A stretch of DNA of 34,549 nt. Source: Hydrocurvibacter sp036169815 (lineage in GTDB: Bacteria; Campylobacterota; Campylobacteria; Campylobacterales; Sulfurimonadaceae). Below are positions 17,401 to 25,773 of this stretch, one piece after another (position 1 is the stretch's first letter; every line of letters begins with the position of its first letter). A program made the position numbers and the translations under genes. The stretch lies in NCBI GenBank assembly GCA_036169815.1, contig JAVHOA010000088.1, positions 1 through 34,549 on the forward strand, given 5' to 3'. The notes under the pieces were generated by a model that had not been told where the DNA came from, did not search any database, and saw nothing but the letters and a program-made list of their open reading frames with translations.

Positions 17401-17595
17401 TTAGTTTTTCTGGGGTAGTATGTATCCATAACTTTGATGAAAAGTTACAAACTCGATTTGACCAGCTTTGACATATGCGTCATATTTTTGCTTTGCATCT
17501 TCTCTAGTTTGCGGGGCATCTCCATCAAGAATCTCTAAAGCCTTCGTGATAGTTTTGTATTCCGTAAAAAAGAGAATTTTCTCTCCTTTTTGCAC
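17401..17595 (-). pseudogene. McrB-like AAA fragment, Walker A missing
   Basis: A 64-codon frame from GTG 17595. The stretch YKTITKALEILDGDAP and QIEFVTFHQSYGY match the part of McrB-type AAA GTPases/ATPases just after Walker A, where FHQSYGYEEF normally follows. Upstream, the GxPGTGKT Walker A is absent and is replaced by KGEKILFFTE; downstream, the protein ends at ILPQKN instead of continuing with Walker B and the sensor motifs. Only about 50 residues of the family remain. With the McrC remnant it marks a decayed McrBC-type restriction locus. Confidence 0.65.
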
Positions 17596-17644
17596 CAGAA
17601 AATCTTTAAAACTGACTTTGTGACTGACTTTGTGACTGACTTTG
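17590..17644. repeat. 55-nt contig-end duplication, left copy
   Basis: These 55 bases are identical to 17745-17799 on the other side of the N run. An exact overlap of this size is what neighbouring contigs of a de Bruijn assembly built with k=55 leave when not merged. The true sequence probably contains this stretch once, or contains more tandem units than shown. Confidence 0.8.
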
Positions 17645-17744
17645 NNNNNNNNNNNNNNNNNNNNNNNNNNNNNNNNNNNNNNNNNNNNNNNNNNNNNNNN
17701 NNNNNNNNNNNNNNNNNNNNNNNNNNNNNNNNNNNNNNNNNNNN
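17645..17744. other. Assembly gap of exactly 100 N
   Basis: The length is a scaffolding placeholder rather than a measured distance. The flanks overlap by 55 identical bases, so the gap may have no real content. Frames crossing it are artefacts. Confidence 0.97.
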
Positions 17745-17814
17745 TTGCACCAGAAAATCTTTAAAACTGACTTTGTGACTGACTTTGTGACTGACTTTGC
17801 GACTGACTTTGCAT
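17745..17814. repeat. Right contig-end copy and 12-nt tandem repeat
   Basis: The 55-nt duplicate (17745-17799) runs into a tandem array of the 12-mer GACTGACTTTGT, with the third unit boundary reading GC instead of GT. In the minus-strand transglutaminase frame it encodes a repeated Gln-Ser pair at the very C-terminus. The copy number may vary between cells or be collapsed in assembly. Confidence 0.8.
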
Positions 17815-18720
17815 CTGGGTTATTGGATTTGGCATTTCTTGTCGGACATCTACCATCACTTCTAGATGACTTGTGCCGCTGCTTCGCACTACACCTTTTA
17901 AGGGTGAAATATCATAATAATCGCGACCAGAACCAAGCACTATATGCTGCTCACGTGGAATCATATTGTTAGTTGGATCAAACTCAGCCCATCCGACATT
18001 AGGAATATAGACAGCAAACCAAGCATGTGAGGCATCGGCTCCAAAGAGTTTCTCTTCGCCCTCTGGCGGGAGCGTTTGGATGTAGCCGCTCATATATTTT
18101 GCGCATAAGCCTATACTGCGCAAGGCTGCAATAGCAAACTGCGCAAAATCTTGGCACACCCCTTTTTTAGCTTCAAAAATATTGACAACAGGAGTTGTAA
18201 TATCGCTAAATCCTGATACAAACTCAAAATCTCTAAAAATTCGCCCCATAAACTCCTCGGTTGCTTCAAATACACAGCGCTCTTTAGAAAACGACTCGAG
18301 CGCATACGCTTTGATTTTTTGCGATTCTGTGGGGATGAGTTTTGACTCAAAAAGAAACTGTTTTGCCTCACTGTCATCTCTGTGAAACTTAGAGAGTCGC
18401 TCCAAAACATCGCCATATAAAACTTTTTTTGTTCGAAAAAGATCGATTTTTGCTTGGATTTTTGCTTCTACTCTTTCTACTCGCGATTCTCCGATTACAT
18501 GTAAGGCTTGGTGTGGTTCTCGGATAACGAGATGCGTATTGTTATTGCCAAATACATCAAGAAATTGGTGCGATTCATACGGATTTGGCGTAATGCTCAT
18601 GGAGTATGCAAGCAACTTTTGGCAATCGGATTCTTTTGGTTTGAGTCTTGCAATATTATGACTGTAGCTCACCATACTTTGATAGTGAAATGTTGTTTTA
18701 TGGTAGATGTTATAGATCAT
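17761..18720 (-). CDS. Transglutaminase-like protease-fold protein
   Basis: A 319-residue protein with the bacterial transglutaminase-like N-terminal beta domain (about 1-90) and the papain-like transglutaminase core. The predicted triad is Cys in KKGVCQDFAQF, His in DASHAWFAVYIP and Asp in WAEFDPTNN. These proteins are thought to act as peptidases or amidases. The C-terminus ends in a Gln-Ser dipeptide repeat (MQSQSQSQ...QF, stop at 17761) encoded by a 12-nt tandem repeat beside the contig gap, so its true length is uncertain. It starts 2 nt after the stop of the ATP-grasp-alpha-E gene: the last gene of that operon. Confidence 0.87.
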   Translation of the reverse strand: MIYNIYHKTTFHYQSMVSYSHNIARLKPKESDCQKLLAYSMSITPNPYESHQFLDVFGNNNTHLVIREPHQALHVIGESRVERVEAKIQAKIDLFRTKKVLYGDVLERLSKFHRDDSEAKQFLFESKLIPTESQKIKAYALESFSKERCVFEATEEFMGRIFRDFEFVSGFSDITTPVVNIFEAKKGVCQDFAQFAIAALRSIGLCAKYMSGYIQTLPPEGEEKLFGADASHAWFAVYIPNVGWAEFDPTNNMIPREQHIVLGSGRDYYDISPLKGVVRSSGTSHLEVMVDVRQEMPNPITQMQSQSQSQSQSQSQSQF

Positions 18721-18722
18721 TT

Positions 18723-21218
18723 TTACTCATCATAGTGTGAAAAGTAGGTGTTTGAAAACTCATTTGAACACTCCATATATAAGTTTGAAAGGCTCAGTAA
18801 AAGCGCATCGAGTTTGCTATAAATTCCCTCGGTTACCTCTGTTTGCATCAGATCAAAAAGTACAACATTTTCAAGCAGTTTGTGTGCTTTATTTATTGGT
18901 TCTTCATAAGAGGTCATATATGTTTTTGCCTTTGGAAGCAGTTTAAAATCTTCTAAAAGCTGGCTCGTAATCTGGGCTAAAGATTTTGGAAATTGAGGGT
19001 TTAAAATCAAAAAATCAACTACATTTTCCAAAGTTAAAGCGCTTCGATAGATTGCTCTATACGCATTGAAACTCTCTACGGAGTTGAGCATTCCCTCTAA
19101 AACATCATGCCCGACAAATCTATCTAGTTTTGCGCACAGCATCGATCTGGCTTTTGAGATCAAAAGGAGCGCCACCTCAATCTTATAGCCAATCTCGTAG
19201 ATGATAAGTCCCTGTTCTTTAAACATACTCTCTTTAACGAGCTCTTTATATGCCATCAAATAGATAAGCAAATCATCTAAATAATCCGTCACGCTCTGTG
19301 TTGAGTCGTTTTTTCTATTGATAAACATGCTATTTTTTTGGAGCATCTTGTCAAAAATTTTTGAGGACTCAAAGGCTAAAAGATCTTTGAGATTCATATT
19401 TGCATTAGCAAGCATAGAGATTGTAAAACTGAGCGAGCCTGCTCTGGTGCTATCTTTAATCACCGAAATAATCTCTTGCATAGCAAAGAGTTGGAGATTT
19501 TTTTGATTTGTTGTATCTAAAAAACCAGGATAGGTCATCGTCATATGCGTCAGAGCTTTTTGTAAAATCAGTTGCGATTCTTTGGACGTTGGCGCTTCAA
19601 ATCTGTAAAAATTTGTAATCTTTTTGACGACATGGAGTATCAAGCGCGTTGTTGTGATGCAGCGTGCCAAATAGCGTCCCAGCCAAAAAAGATTTTCCGC
19701 TTTTGGTGTCGCAATCTTGTCTATGGATGTTTCTACATACTGCGCATACTGAAACGTATTTGCCAAAGGAACCTCATTCTCACTTCCTCCAAGAACCCAT
19801 AAATCTTTACTTTTTCCACCCTTTTGCGAAGAGACAATGAGAGAATCTTTTTGAGCAGAAACACGCACAAGTCCTCCCTGCATCACACTATATCCATGCT
19901 CATTTTTTAAACAAAATGTTCGCACAACAGCGTTTCGAGGTTCCACTTTTTCACCGCCATAGTAGGGAATCGTTGAAAAAGCCACCGCTTCTTGAGCGAT
20001 ATAGTGATGTGGATTTTGAAGAAGGGAAATTTTGAGTTGCTCTTTGGCTTCTTGAGAGATTTTATGGACAAAATAGACCTCGATACTCTCCGTTTTATCT
20101 ATTTTTTTTATAACAAGACGATCAATATTTTCTAAAACAAAATCAAGTTCCTTCTTTTGCCCACACCACCATGTGGCTATTTGGGGTAAAAGTAGCTTTT
20201 CACCTAAGAAATACTCACATATTTTTTCCATAAAAGGGATAAGTCCCACATTTTCTAAGACAGCACTGCCAATAGGGTTGAGCAGTGTTACATTCTCCTC
20301 TCGCATCGACTCAACCAAGCCGGCGACACCGAGTCTTGATTCCTCATTGAGCTCCAGCGGGTCGCAAAAACGGTCATCGACACGACGAAGCAGTGTATTA
20401 ATCTGCTTGAGACCACCAAGAGTTTTGAGCCAAAGAGAGCCATCTTTACTTAAAAGATCATCGCCTTGAACGAGATTGATTCCCAAAAATGAGCTTAAAT
20501 AGGCATGTTCAAAATAGGTTTCATTATGCGGTCCAGGGGTTAAAATGGCAGCTTTTGAGAGATCATTTCCTGTGAGTTTGAGGAGCAAATTTTTATACTC
20601 TTCAAAAAAAGCGTACAGTTTTTTTGTTTTGATATCAGGATACAGCTCTTGAGCGATAGAGTTCATAGTCAAGCGGTTTTCAATGGCGTATCCAAGGCCA
20701 GATGGCGCTTGTGTTCTGTCATTGATAACCCACATCGCTCCATCAGGACCGCGCGCCATATCTGCTGCATAGAAGTAGAGATGAAAACTCTCTTTAAAGC
20801 CAAAATCAAACACTTCAGGCGCATACCCTTTGTGTCCATAGATGACCTCAGCGGGGATAATATTTTCTTTTAAAAGCTTTTTTTCTCCATAAAGATCTTT
20901 TAAAATGAGATTGAGCAGGGTTGCTCTTTGCTCTAAACCTTTGGTAATCTGCGCCCACTCCTCTTGGCAAATCACAAAAGGAATCGGGTCCATACTCCAA
21001 AAACGCTGCGCACTCTTCTCGTGTGTGTCATAAACATTAAACGTAACACCATTGTCTTGCAAATGCCAATCAATATCGGTTTGCTTGGCCTTTAAAACTT
21101 CTAAACCTGCGCCTTCTATATCACTTACAATCTCCTTCCAAAATGGACGGACATTTTTATGTGTATCAAAAACCTCATCAAATGAGGATTCTAAAACATA
21201 ACTCTCAAAAATCGGCAT
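18723..21218 (-). CDS. Fused circularly permuted ATP-grasp and alpha-E protein
   Basis: An 831-residue fusion. Residues about 1-480 are a circularly permuted ATP-grasp with GLEQRATLLNLILKDLYGEK, LTPGPHNETYFEHAYLSSFL, LLRRVDDRFCDPLEL, NPIGSAVLENVGL, HHYIAQEAVAF and SQKGGKSKDLWVLGG. Residues about 505-820 are an alpha-E domain beginning AENLFWLGRYLARCITTTRL. The stand-alone pair on the opposite strand has the same two modules in the same order, so fusion or fission occurred after duplication. Adjacent to the stop of the transglutaminase-DUF2126 gene without spacing, hence translational coupling. Predicted ATP-dependent amide ligase; substrate unknown. Confidence 0.9.
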   Translation of the reverse strand: MPIFESYVLESSFDEVFDTHKNVRPFWKEIVSDIEGAGLEVLKAKQTDIDWHLQDNGVTFNVYDTHEKSAQRFWSMDPIPFVICQEEWAQITKGLEQRATLLNLILKDLYGEKKLLKENIIPAEVIYGHKGYAPEVFDFGFKESFHLYFYAADMARGPDGAMWVINDRTQAPSGLGYAIENRLTMNSIAQELYPDIKTKKLYAFFEEYKNLLLKLTGNDLSKAAILTPGPHNETYFEHAYLSSFLGINLVQGDDLLSKDGSLWLKTLGGLKQINTLLRRVDDRFCDPLELNEESRLGVAGLVESMREENVTLLNPIGSAVLENVGLIPFMEKICEYFLGEKLLLPQIATWWCGQKKELDFVLENIDRLVIKKIDKTESIEVYFVHKISQEAKEQLKISLLQNPHHYIAQEAVAFSTIPYYGGEKVEPRNAVVRTFCLKNEHGYSVMQGGLVRVSAQKDSLIVSSQKGGKSKDLWVLGGSENEVPLANTFQYAQYVETSIDKIATPKAENLFWLGRYLARCITTTRLILHVVKKITNFYRFEAPTSKESQLILQKALTHMTMTYPGFLDTTNQKNLQLFAMQEIISVIKDSTRAGSLSFTISMLANANMNLKDLLAFESSKIFDKMLQKNSMFINRKNDSTQSVTDYLDDLLIYLMAYKELVKESMFKEQGLIIYEIGYKIEVALLLISKARSMLCAKLDRFVGHDVLEGMLNSVESFNAYRAIYRSALTLENVVDFLILNPQFPKSLAQITSQLLEDFKLLPKAKTYMTSYEEPINKAHKLLENVVLFDLMQTEVTEGIYSKLDALLLSLSNLYMECSNEFSNTYFSHYDE

Positions 21219-24200
21219 CTACTGTTTAGCCCACTTTCTTCTCAAATCTAAAGTGTTTGGATACTCCAAACTTTGCGCAACTTCTTGGAAGTAGAAGCGT
21301 TTGTTCTCTTTGTTTTTTCCTTTTGTAATAACAGCACGTTTTGCACCATTCACCTCGATGAGCGATTGTTGCACCACTGCTGCTGTGACATACTCAATCT
21401 CGCCTTGGGAGTGGTTAAAATCCCAAAAACGGTTGATACGGCGAGATTCTGCTTCATAAGAGTTTACAGGAAAGCTGTCGTAAGTACGCCCACCAGGGTG
21501 AGAAACATGATAAGTCATACCACCCACGGAGCGTTGGTTCCATTTATCGACCACGTCAAAGACAAGCGGAGTATCTACGCCAATTGTTGGATGGAGTGCT
21601 GACCATGGTTGCCATGCTTTATACTTAACACCCGCAACAAACTCGCCCTCCACTCCCGTAGGACTGAGCGGAAGTTTGACACCGTTACATGTAAGCACAT
21701 AACGCTCTGGTACAAAGTGGTTTACTTTGACTTGCACACGTTCAAGCGAAGAATCTACATAACGTGCAGTTCCCTGAGAAGAGCTCTCTTCACCCAAAAC
21801 ATGCCACGGCTCGATTGCCGCACGAAGCTCTAAATGGAAGTTTTCAACCGTTGCCATTCCATAAAGTGGAAAGCGAAATTCAAAGAATGGATCAAACCAA
21901 TCGAGTTCAAACGCATACCCTTCATTGTTTAAAAACTCCACAATATCTCTTAAATCTTCTTTGACATAATGCTCAAGAAGGAACTTATCATGCAACTGTG
22001 TTCCCCAGCGTACAAGTTTATGTTTGTAGGGTTTTTGCCAAAACAGTGACACTAAAGTGCGCACAAGAAGCATCTGTAAAAGTGCCATATGTTGGTGTGG
22101 CGGCATATCAAACCCACGCAATTCTAGAATACCCAAACGCCCCGTTGAGGAGTCTGGAGAATAGAGTTTATCGATACAAAATTCACTTCTATGGGTATTT
22201 CCCGTAATATCTGTAAGCATATGACGGAAAAGTCTATCTGTGAGCCAAAATGGTACTTCACCATTTTGTGGAATCTGAGAAAATGCAATCTCAAGTTCAT
22301 AAAGATTTTCCAATCTTCCCTCATCCACACGCGGTGCTTGAGAAGTCGGCCCGATAAAAGTTCCCGAAAAGAGATACGAAAGACCTGGATGGTGTTGCCA
22401 AAAAGTGATGAGACTTCGAAGCAGTTCAGGACGGCGGAGCAATGCGCTATCTTCAGGTTTGAGCGCACCGATGGTGACGTGATTGCCACCACCCGTTCCT
22501 GTGTGCTTGCCATCGAGCATAAATTTTTGTGTATCAAGACGCGATTGTCTTGCATCTTCATAGAGTTTAAAAAGATTATCGCTCAGCTCTTTCCATGAAG
22601 TAGCCGGTTGGATATTGACCTCGATAACCCCTGGATCTGGGGTAACTTTGATGCGATCGATGCGAAGATCATGAGCGGGTTCATACCCTTCTAACACAAC
22701 TTTAATACTCAGTTTTTTTGCAACCTCTTCAATGCTTACCATCAGGTCTAAAAACGCTTGCGTGTGGTTGAGCGGTGGCAAGAAAATATAGAGTTTCCCC
22801 TCACGTACTTCCACATTTAAAGCGGTACGCACAAACATGTTATCTTTAGTATCTTTTATACGAACCATCTTCTCATAGCGTGCACGGGCATCTTTACGCA
22901 ATTTATCAAACCCTGGAACATCTTTAAAGAGGTCTGGCTCAAAATGAGGTGGTAGTTCCGCCTTTGGTTTTTGTTCCAAAGAATCCATCGGTAAACGCAG
23001 TCCCACAGGAGAGTTTCCAGGAATCAAGAAAAGCTCGCCACGTCGAAATGCCCATCCAGAACTGAGCCATTTTTTTTCACCAAAGTTGAGTGGCAAGAGA
23101 TACCCTACTTCTGAGTTGAGTCCTTGTGAAAGTATTTTTGCTATATTTTGACGCTCAAGTGGGTCTTTGAGATCTACTTTCATAGCATCTACATCAAGCG
23201 GAAGCTGTGCTTCTTTCATAATATAATAGTAGGGATCTTCATACGCTTTGAGCACATTTTTTGGACTAATTCCAAGCATCAAGGCAAGGGTGTTGATAAA
23301 CTTCAAGGCATCTTTGTTTGTATAGCTGTAGCTTTCATTCATATCTGCAAAAAGTGATGGATCTTTCCATATTTTTTTGCCATCTTTTCTCCAGATAATA
23401 GATGTTTGCCATCGTGGAATTGGCTCACCTGGATACCATTTTCCCTGTGCATAATGGAGCATTCCACCTTGCGCAAAAGAGCCTAAAAGTCTGCGCGAGA
23501 GTCTATCTGCAAGCTCTCTTTTATGCTCTCCATCAGCGGCTGTATTCCACTCGGGTGATTCCATATCATCAATGGAAACAAAAGTCGGCTCCCCGCCCAT
23601 AGAGAGGCGAACATCGTTGGCTTCAAGCTCTTTATCTACCTCAAAACCTAAGTTATAGATGGCATCCCATTGGTCTTCTCGATAGGGTCTTGTCACACGA
23701 GGAGATTCAAAAATACGTGTGACAGTATTGGAATACTCAAACTCCACTTCCGCTTTGTCACCCATGCCCTCGATGGCATGCGCGCTCTCAAACGATGGCG
23801 TACATGCAAGGGGAATATGTCCCTCGCCCGCGAAAAGTCCGCTTGTTGCATCAAGTCCAACCCAGCCAGCACCTGGAAGATAAACCTCTGTCCATGCATG
23901 TAAGTCTGTAAAATCCTCTTCAGGACCACTTGGACCATCAAGAGATTTTACGTCTGCTTTTAACTGCACTAAGTAGCCCGAAACAAAACGAGCTGCAAGC
24001 CCTAAATGACGCAACACTTGAACAAAAAGCCAAGCATAATCACGGCAACTTCCAAGTTTGTTGCCAAGCGTAATCTCGCAGGTTTGCACGCCTGGTTCCA
24101 AACGGATTGTGTAGTTTAAATATTTGTAGATTGCAGTGTTAAGATAGACTAAAAAGTCGATGATTGGACGCTTGCTCAAATCAAGAGTTTTTAGGAAATC

Positions 24201-24584
24201 TTGAAGTTTTTTGCCGTTTTCACTCACTTCTAGGTAGGGAATAAGCTCTTTAGAGAGCTCTTTGTTATAGGTAAAAGGATAGTCATTTGCGCTCTCTTCG
24301 ACAAAAAAGTCAAAGGGATTGATAGTAATCAAATCGGCGATAATCTCGACATCGATTCCAAACTCTTTTACTTTTTCAGGAAAAACAATCCGTGCGAGAT
24401 AGTTTCCAAAAGGATCTTGCTGCCAGTTGATAAAATGCTCTTTGGGAGTAATATTTAACGAGTAACTCTCAATGGGAGTTCTGCTGTGTGGAGCGGGACG
24501 AAGTCTGATAACATGCGGTGATAAAGAGATATATCTATCATATTTATAATGAGTTTTATGTGAAATAACGACCTTGAGCGCCAT
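21219..24584 (-). CDS. Transglutaminase-DUF2126 fusion protein
   Basis: A 1121-residue fusion. The N-terminal 90 residues form a beta-sheet domain (VISHKTHYKYDRYISLSPH). The transglutaminase core follows with predicted Cys in KLGSCRDYAWLF, His in DLHAWTEVYLPG and Asp in VGLDATSG. From about residue 310 onward is a DUF2126/COG4196 region, with GGGNHVTIGALKPEDS, RRPELLRSLITFWQHHPGL, FIGPTSQAPRVDEGR and ELRGFDMPPHQHMALLQ. DUF2126 has been linked to the COOH-NH2 ligase fold by published sequence analysis, as I recall. ATG 24584 is chosen over 24602 because AGGAG lies just upstream. First gene of the three-gene minus arm; it contains a GTTACATGTAAGC copy. Confidence 0.9.
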   Translation of the reverse strand: MALKVVISHKTHYKYDRYISLSPHVIRLRPAPHSRTPIESYSLNITPKEHFINWQQDPFGNYLARIVFPEKVKEFGIDVEIIADLITINPFDFFVEESANDYPFTYNKELSKELIPYLEVSENGKKLQDFLKTLDLSKRPIIDFLVYLNTAIYKYLNYTIRLEPGVQTCEITLGNKLGSCRDYAWLFVQVLRHLGLAARFVSGYLVQLKADVKSLDGPSGPEEDFTDLHAWTEVYLPGAGWVGLDATSGLFAGEGHIPLACTPSFESAHAIEGMGDKAEVEFEYSNTVTRIFESPRVTRPYREDQWDAIYNLGFEVDKELEANDVRLSMGGEPTFVSIDDMESPEWNTAADGEHKRELADRLSRRLLGSFAQGGMLHYAQGKWYPGEPIPRWQTSIIWRKDGKKIWKDPSLFADMNESYSYTNKDALKFINTLALMLGISPKNVLKAYEDPYYYIMKEAQLPLDVDAMKVDLKDPLERQNIAKILSQGLNSEVGYLLPLNFGEKKWLSSGWAFRRGELFLIPGNSPVGLRLPMDSLEQKPKAELPPHFEPDLFKDVPGFDKLRKDARARYEKMVRIKDTKDNMFVRTALNVEVREGKLYIFLPPLNHTQAFLDLMVSIEEVAKKLSIKVVLEGYEPAHDLRIDRIKVTPDPGVIEVNIQPATSWKELSDNLFKLYEDARQSRLDTQKFMLDGKHTGTGGGNHVTIGALKPEDSALLRRPELLRSLITFWQHHPGLSYLFSGTFIGPTSQAPRVDEGRLENLYELEIAFSQIPQNGEVPFWLTDRLFRHMLTDITGNTHRSEFCIDKLYSPDSSTGRLGILELRGFDMPPHQHMALLQMLLVRTLVSLFWQKPYKHKLVRWGTQLHDKFLLEHYVKEDLRDIVEFLNNEGYAFELDWFDPFFEFRFPLYGMATVENFHLELRAAIEPWHVLGEESSSQGTARYVDSSLERVQVKVNHFVPERYVLTCNGVKLPLSPTGVEGEFVAGVKYKAWQPWSALHPTIGVDTPLVFDVVDKWNQRSVGGMTYHVSHPGGRTYDSFPVNSYEAESRRINRFWDFNHSQGEIEYVTAAVVQQSLIEVNGAKRAVITKGKNKENKRFYFQEVAQSLEYPNTLDLRRKWAKQ

Positions 24585-24617
24585 GGAATCTCCTACTATC
24601 ATTGAATTTTATGAAAG

Positions 24618-24623
24618 ATTATA
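24618..24623 (-). promoter_or_regulatory. Extended -10 upstream of the transglutaminase-DUF2126 operon
   Basis: On the minus strand TGCTATAAT lies 34 nt upstream of the ATG at 24584. It fits an extended -10 (TGnTATAAT), and no clear -35 is visible. It diverges from the promoter of the Cys-rich gene at 24694-24699. Confidence 0.5.
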
Positions 24624-24693
24624 GCATCAAAGGCTGAATTTTAAATCTCTAAATTAGTCAAATTTTCATCAGTTTTTATTAATCCTTTGTTTA

Positions 24694-24699
24694 TATAAT
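24694..24699 (+). promoter_or_regulatory. -10 element of the Cys/Met-rich gene
   Basis: TATAAT in an AT-rich stretch, 30 nt before the ATG at 24730, with AAGGA immediately before the start. No operator-like dyad is evident. Confidence 0.5.
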
Positions 24700-24729
24700 A
24701 CTTTATCTCAAAATCAAAAAGGATGAATT

Positions 24730-25065
24730 ATGAAAAGATTCTCACTCTCTGCTTTATTGTTACTCGCTATGATGTTTTTTGGCGCATCATCACTTAGTGC
24801 AACTGATATGAAATGTGGTGCTAGTATGAAATGTGGCACGGCTATGAAATGTGGCGCAGGTATGCAAAAAGATATGAATATGGGCAAAGGATGTGATGCA
24901 AAAACATGTCCAAATCCAAACTGTGCTATGAAAAAAGATCCAAAAGCAAAATGTGATTGTGATGCAAAAACAAAAGCAAAATGTATGACAAAAATGAAAG
25001 ACAATATGAAATGTGGCGCAAAACAAGCTGATATGCCAGCTAAAAAATGTGGGGCAACTAAATAA
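24730..25065 (+). CDS. Secreted Cys/Met/Lys-rich repeat protein
   Basis: A 111-residue protein with an N-terminal signal peptide (about residues 1-24, cleavage near SLSA) and a low-complexity mature part. The unit MKCGA occurs three times near the start (MKCGAS, MKCGTA, MKCGAG), once later (MKCGAK), and as KKCGAT at the end, with KCDCDAK between. There are 11 Cys and many Met, a composition suited to binding soft metals such as copper. It recalls low-complexity KCG-repeat peptides modified by MNIO (DUF692) enzymes, but no such enzyme is in the window. It might instead be an unmodified metal buffer. Not recognised as a named family. Confidence 0.8.
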   Translation: MKRFSLSALLLLAMMFFGASSLSATDMKCGASMKCGTAMKCGAGMQKDMNMGKGCDAKTCPNPNCAMKKDPKAKCDCDAKTKAKCMTKMKDNMKCGAKQADMPAKKCGATK

Positions 25066-25074
25066 TTCTCTCGT

Positions 25075-25105
25075 TTACATGTAAGATTAAACGTGTTACA
25101 TGTAA
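25075..25105. repeat. Paired TTACATGTAA copies in an intergenic gap
   Basis: Two exact copies (25075-25084 and 25096-25105) lie 21 nt apart, two helical turns, in the 104-nt gap between the Cys-rich gene and rsmG. This is the closest pair in the window. Nothing else that would explain the gap is seen; no terminator is evident. Confidence 0.85.
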
Positions 25106-25169
25106 GCACTTCTTTTCAACTTTAAGTTACTTTTATTATAATTATCTTTACTAATGCAAAGGAAGATAT

Positions 25170-25763
25170 TTGAATCTTAAAGCGCAACTCCTTAATGATA
25201 GTATCAATCTGCCAGATGACTTTTTTCATAATATACAAAAGTATAAAGAGCATCTCTTTAAATGGAATAAAATCCACAATCTCACAGGTGCCAAAGATGA
25301 AAAAACACTCGATGAGTTTATTTATGATGCCCTTTTGCCTGTAAAATTTTTACCACAAGTTGCTACACTTATGGATATTGGCACGGGAGCGGGATTTCCA
25401 GGGATGATTTTAGCGTTTGCACTTCCAAATACGCAAGTCACACTTGTAGAACCGCTTGCAAAACGGGCAAGTTTTTTGCAGTTTATTAAAGCTGATCTTG
25501 GTTTAAAAAATGTTACCATCCAAAAATGTCGTGTTGAAGAACTCGAAAAACAGAGTTTTGATTTTATCACTTCGCGCGCTGTGACGCAAACAGATATGCT
25601 TTTAGAGCTAAGTAAAGCTTTTCGCCATGAAAAAACAGTGTTGCTTTTTTACAAAGGTGAAAAAGTTTATGATGAGCTCGAGCATGCGGATCTTACTTAT
25701 GAATATGAAGTCATCAAAGCGGCAAATCGTCACTATCTTCTTATAAAAAATATACAAGACTAG
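25170..25763 (+). CDS. rsmG: 16S rRNA (guanine-N7) methyltransferase RsmG
   Basis: A 197-residue SAM-dependent methyltransferase that modifies G527 of 16S rRNA. The SAM motif is DIGTGAGFPGMILAF, with VTLVEPLAKRASFLQ (acidic loop), CRVEELEKQSFDFITSRAV and LLFYKGEK. The start is TTG at 25170 with an AAGGAAG Shine-Dalgarno; the following NLKAQLLNDSI is the usual short N-terminus. It is followed by three small overlapping genes on the same strand. Confidence 0.95.
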   Translation: MNLKAQLLNDSINLPDDFFHNIQKYKEHLFKWNKIHNLTGAKDEKTLDEFIYDALLPVKFLPQVATLMDIGTGAGFPGMILAFALPNTQVTLVEPLAKRASFLQFIKADLGLKNVTIQKCRVEELEKQSFDFITSRAVTQTDMLLELSKAFRHEKTVLLFYKGEKVYDELEHADLTYEYEVIKAANRHYLLIKNIQD

Positions 25764-25773
25764 GAAAAGTAAG

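Noticed and set aside
17535..17750. Minus-strand ORF running across the N gap with a repeated KSVT pattern
   Set aside because: It includes 34 unknown residues and is the alternative frame of the tandem repeat; an artefact of the gap.
22124..22561. 145 aa minus ORF inside the transglutaminase-DUF2126 gene
   Set aside because: It is an alternate frame of a well conserved long gene, with no Shine-Dalgarno site and no recognisable domain.
25075..25105. Terminator for the Cys-rich gene built from the two palindromes
   Set aside because: The AT-rich 10-bp palindromes lack a loop and a U-tract and occur at many non-terminal positions.
24714..25109. Long ORF antisense to the Cys/Met-rich protein (His/Phe-rich)
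   Set aside because: Its low-complexity HF pattern follows from the repeated codons on the other strand; no start signal.
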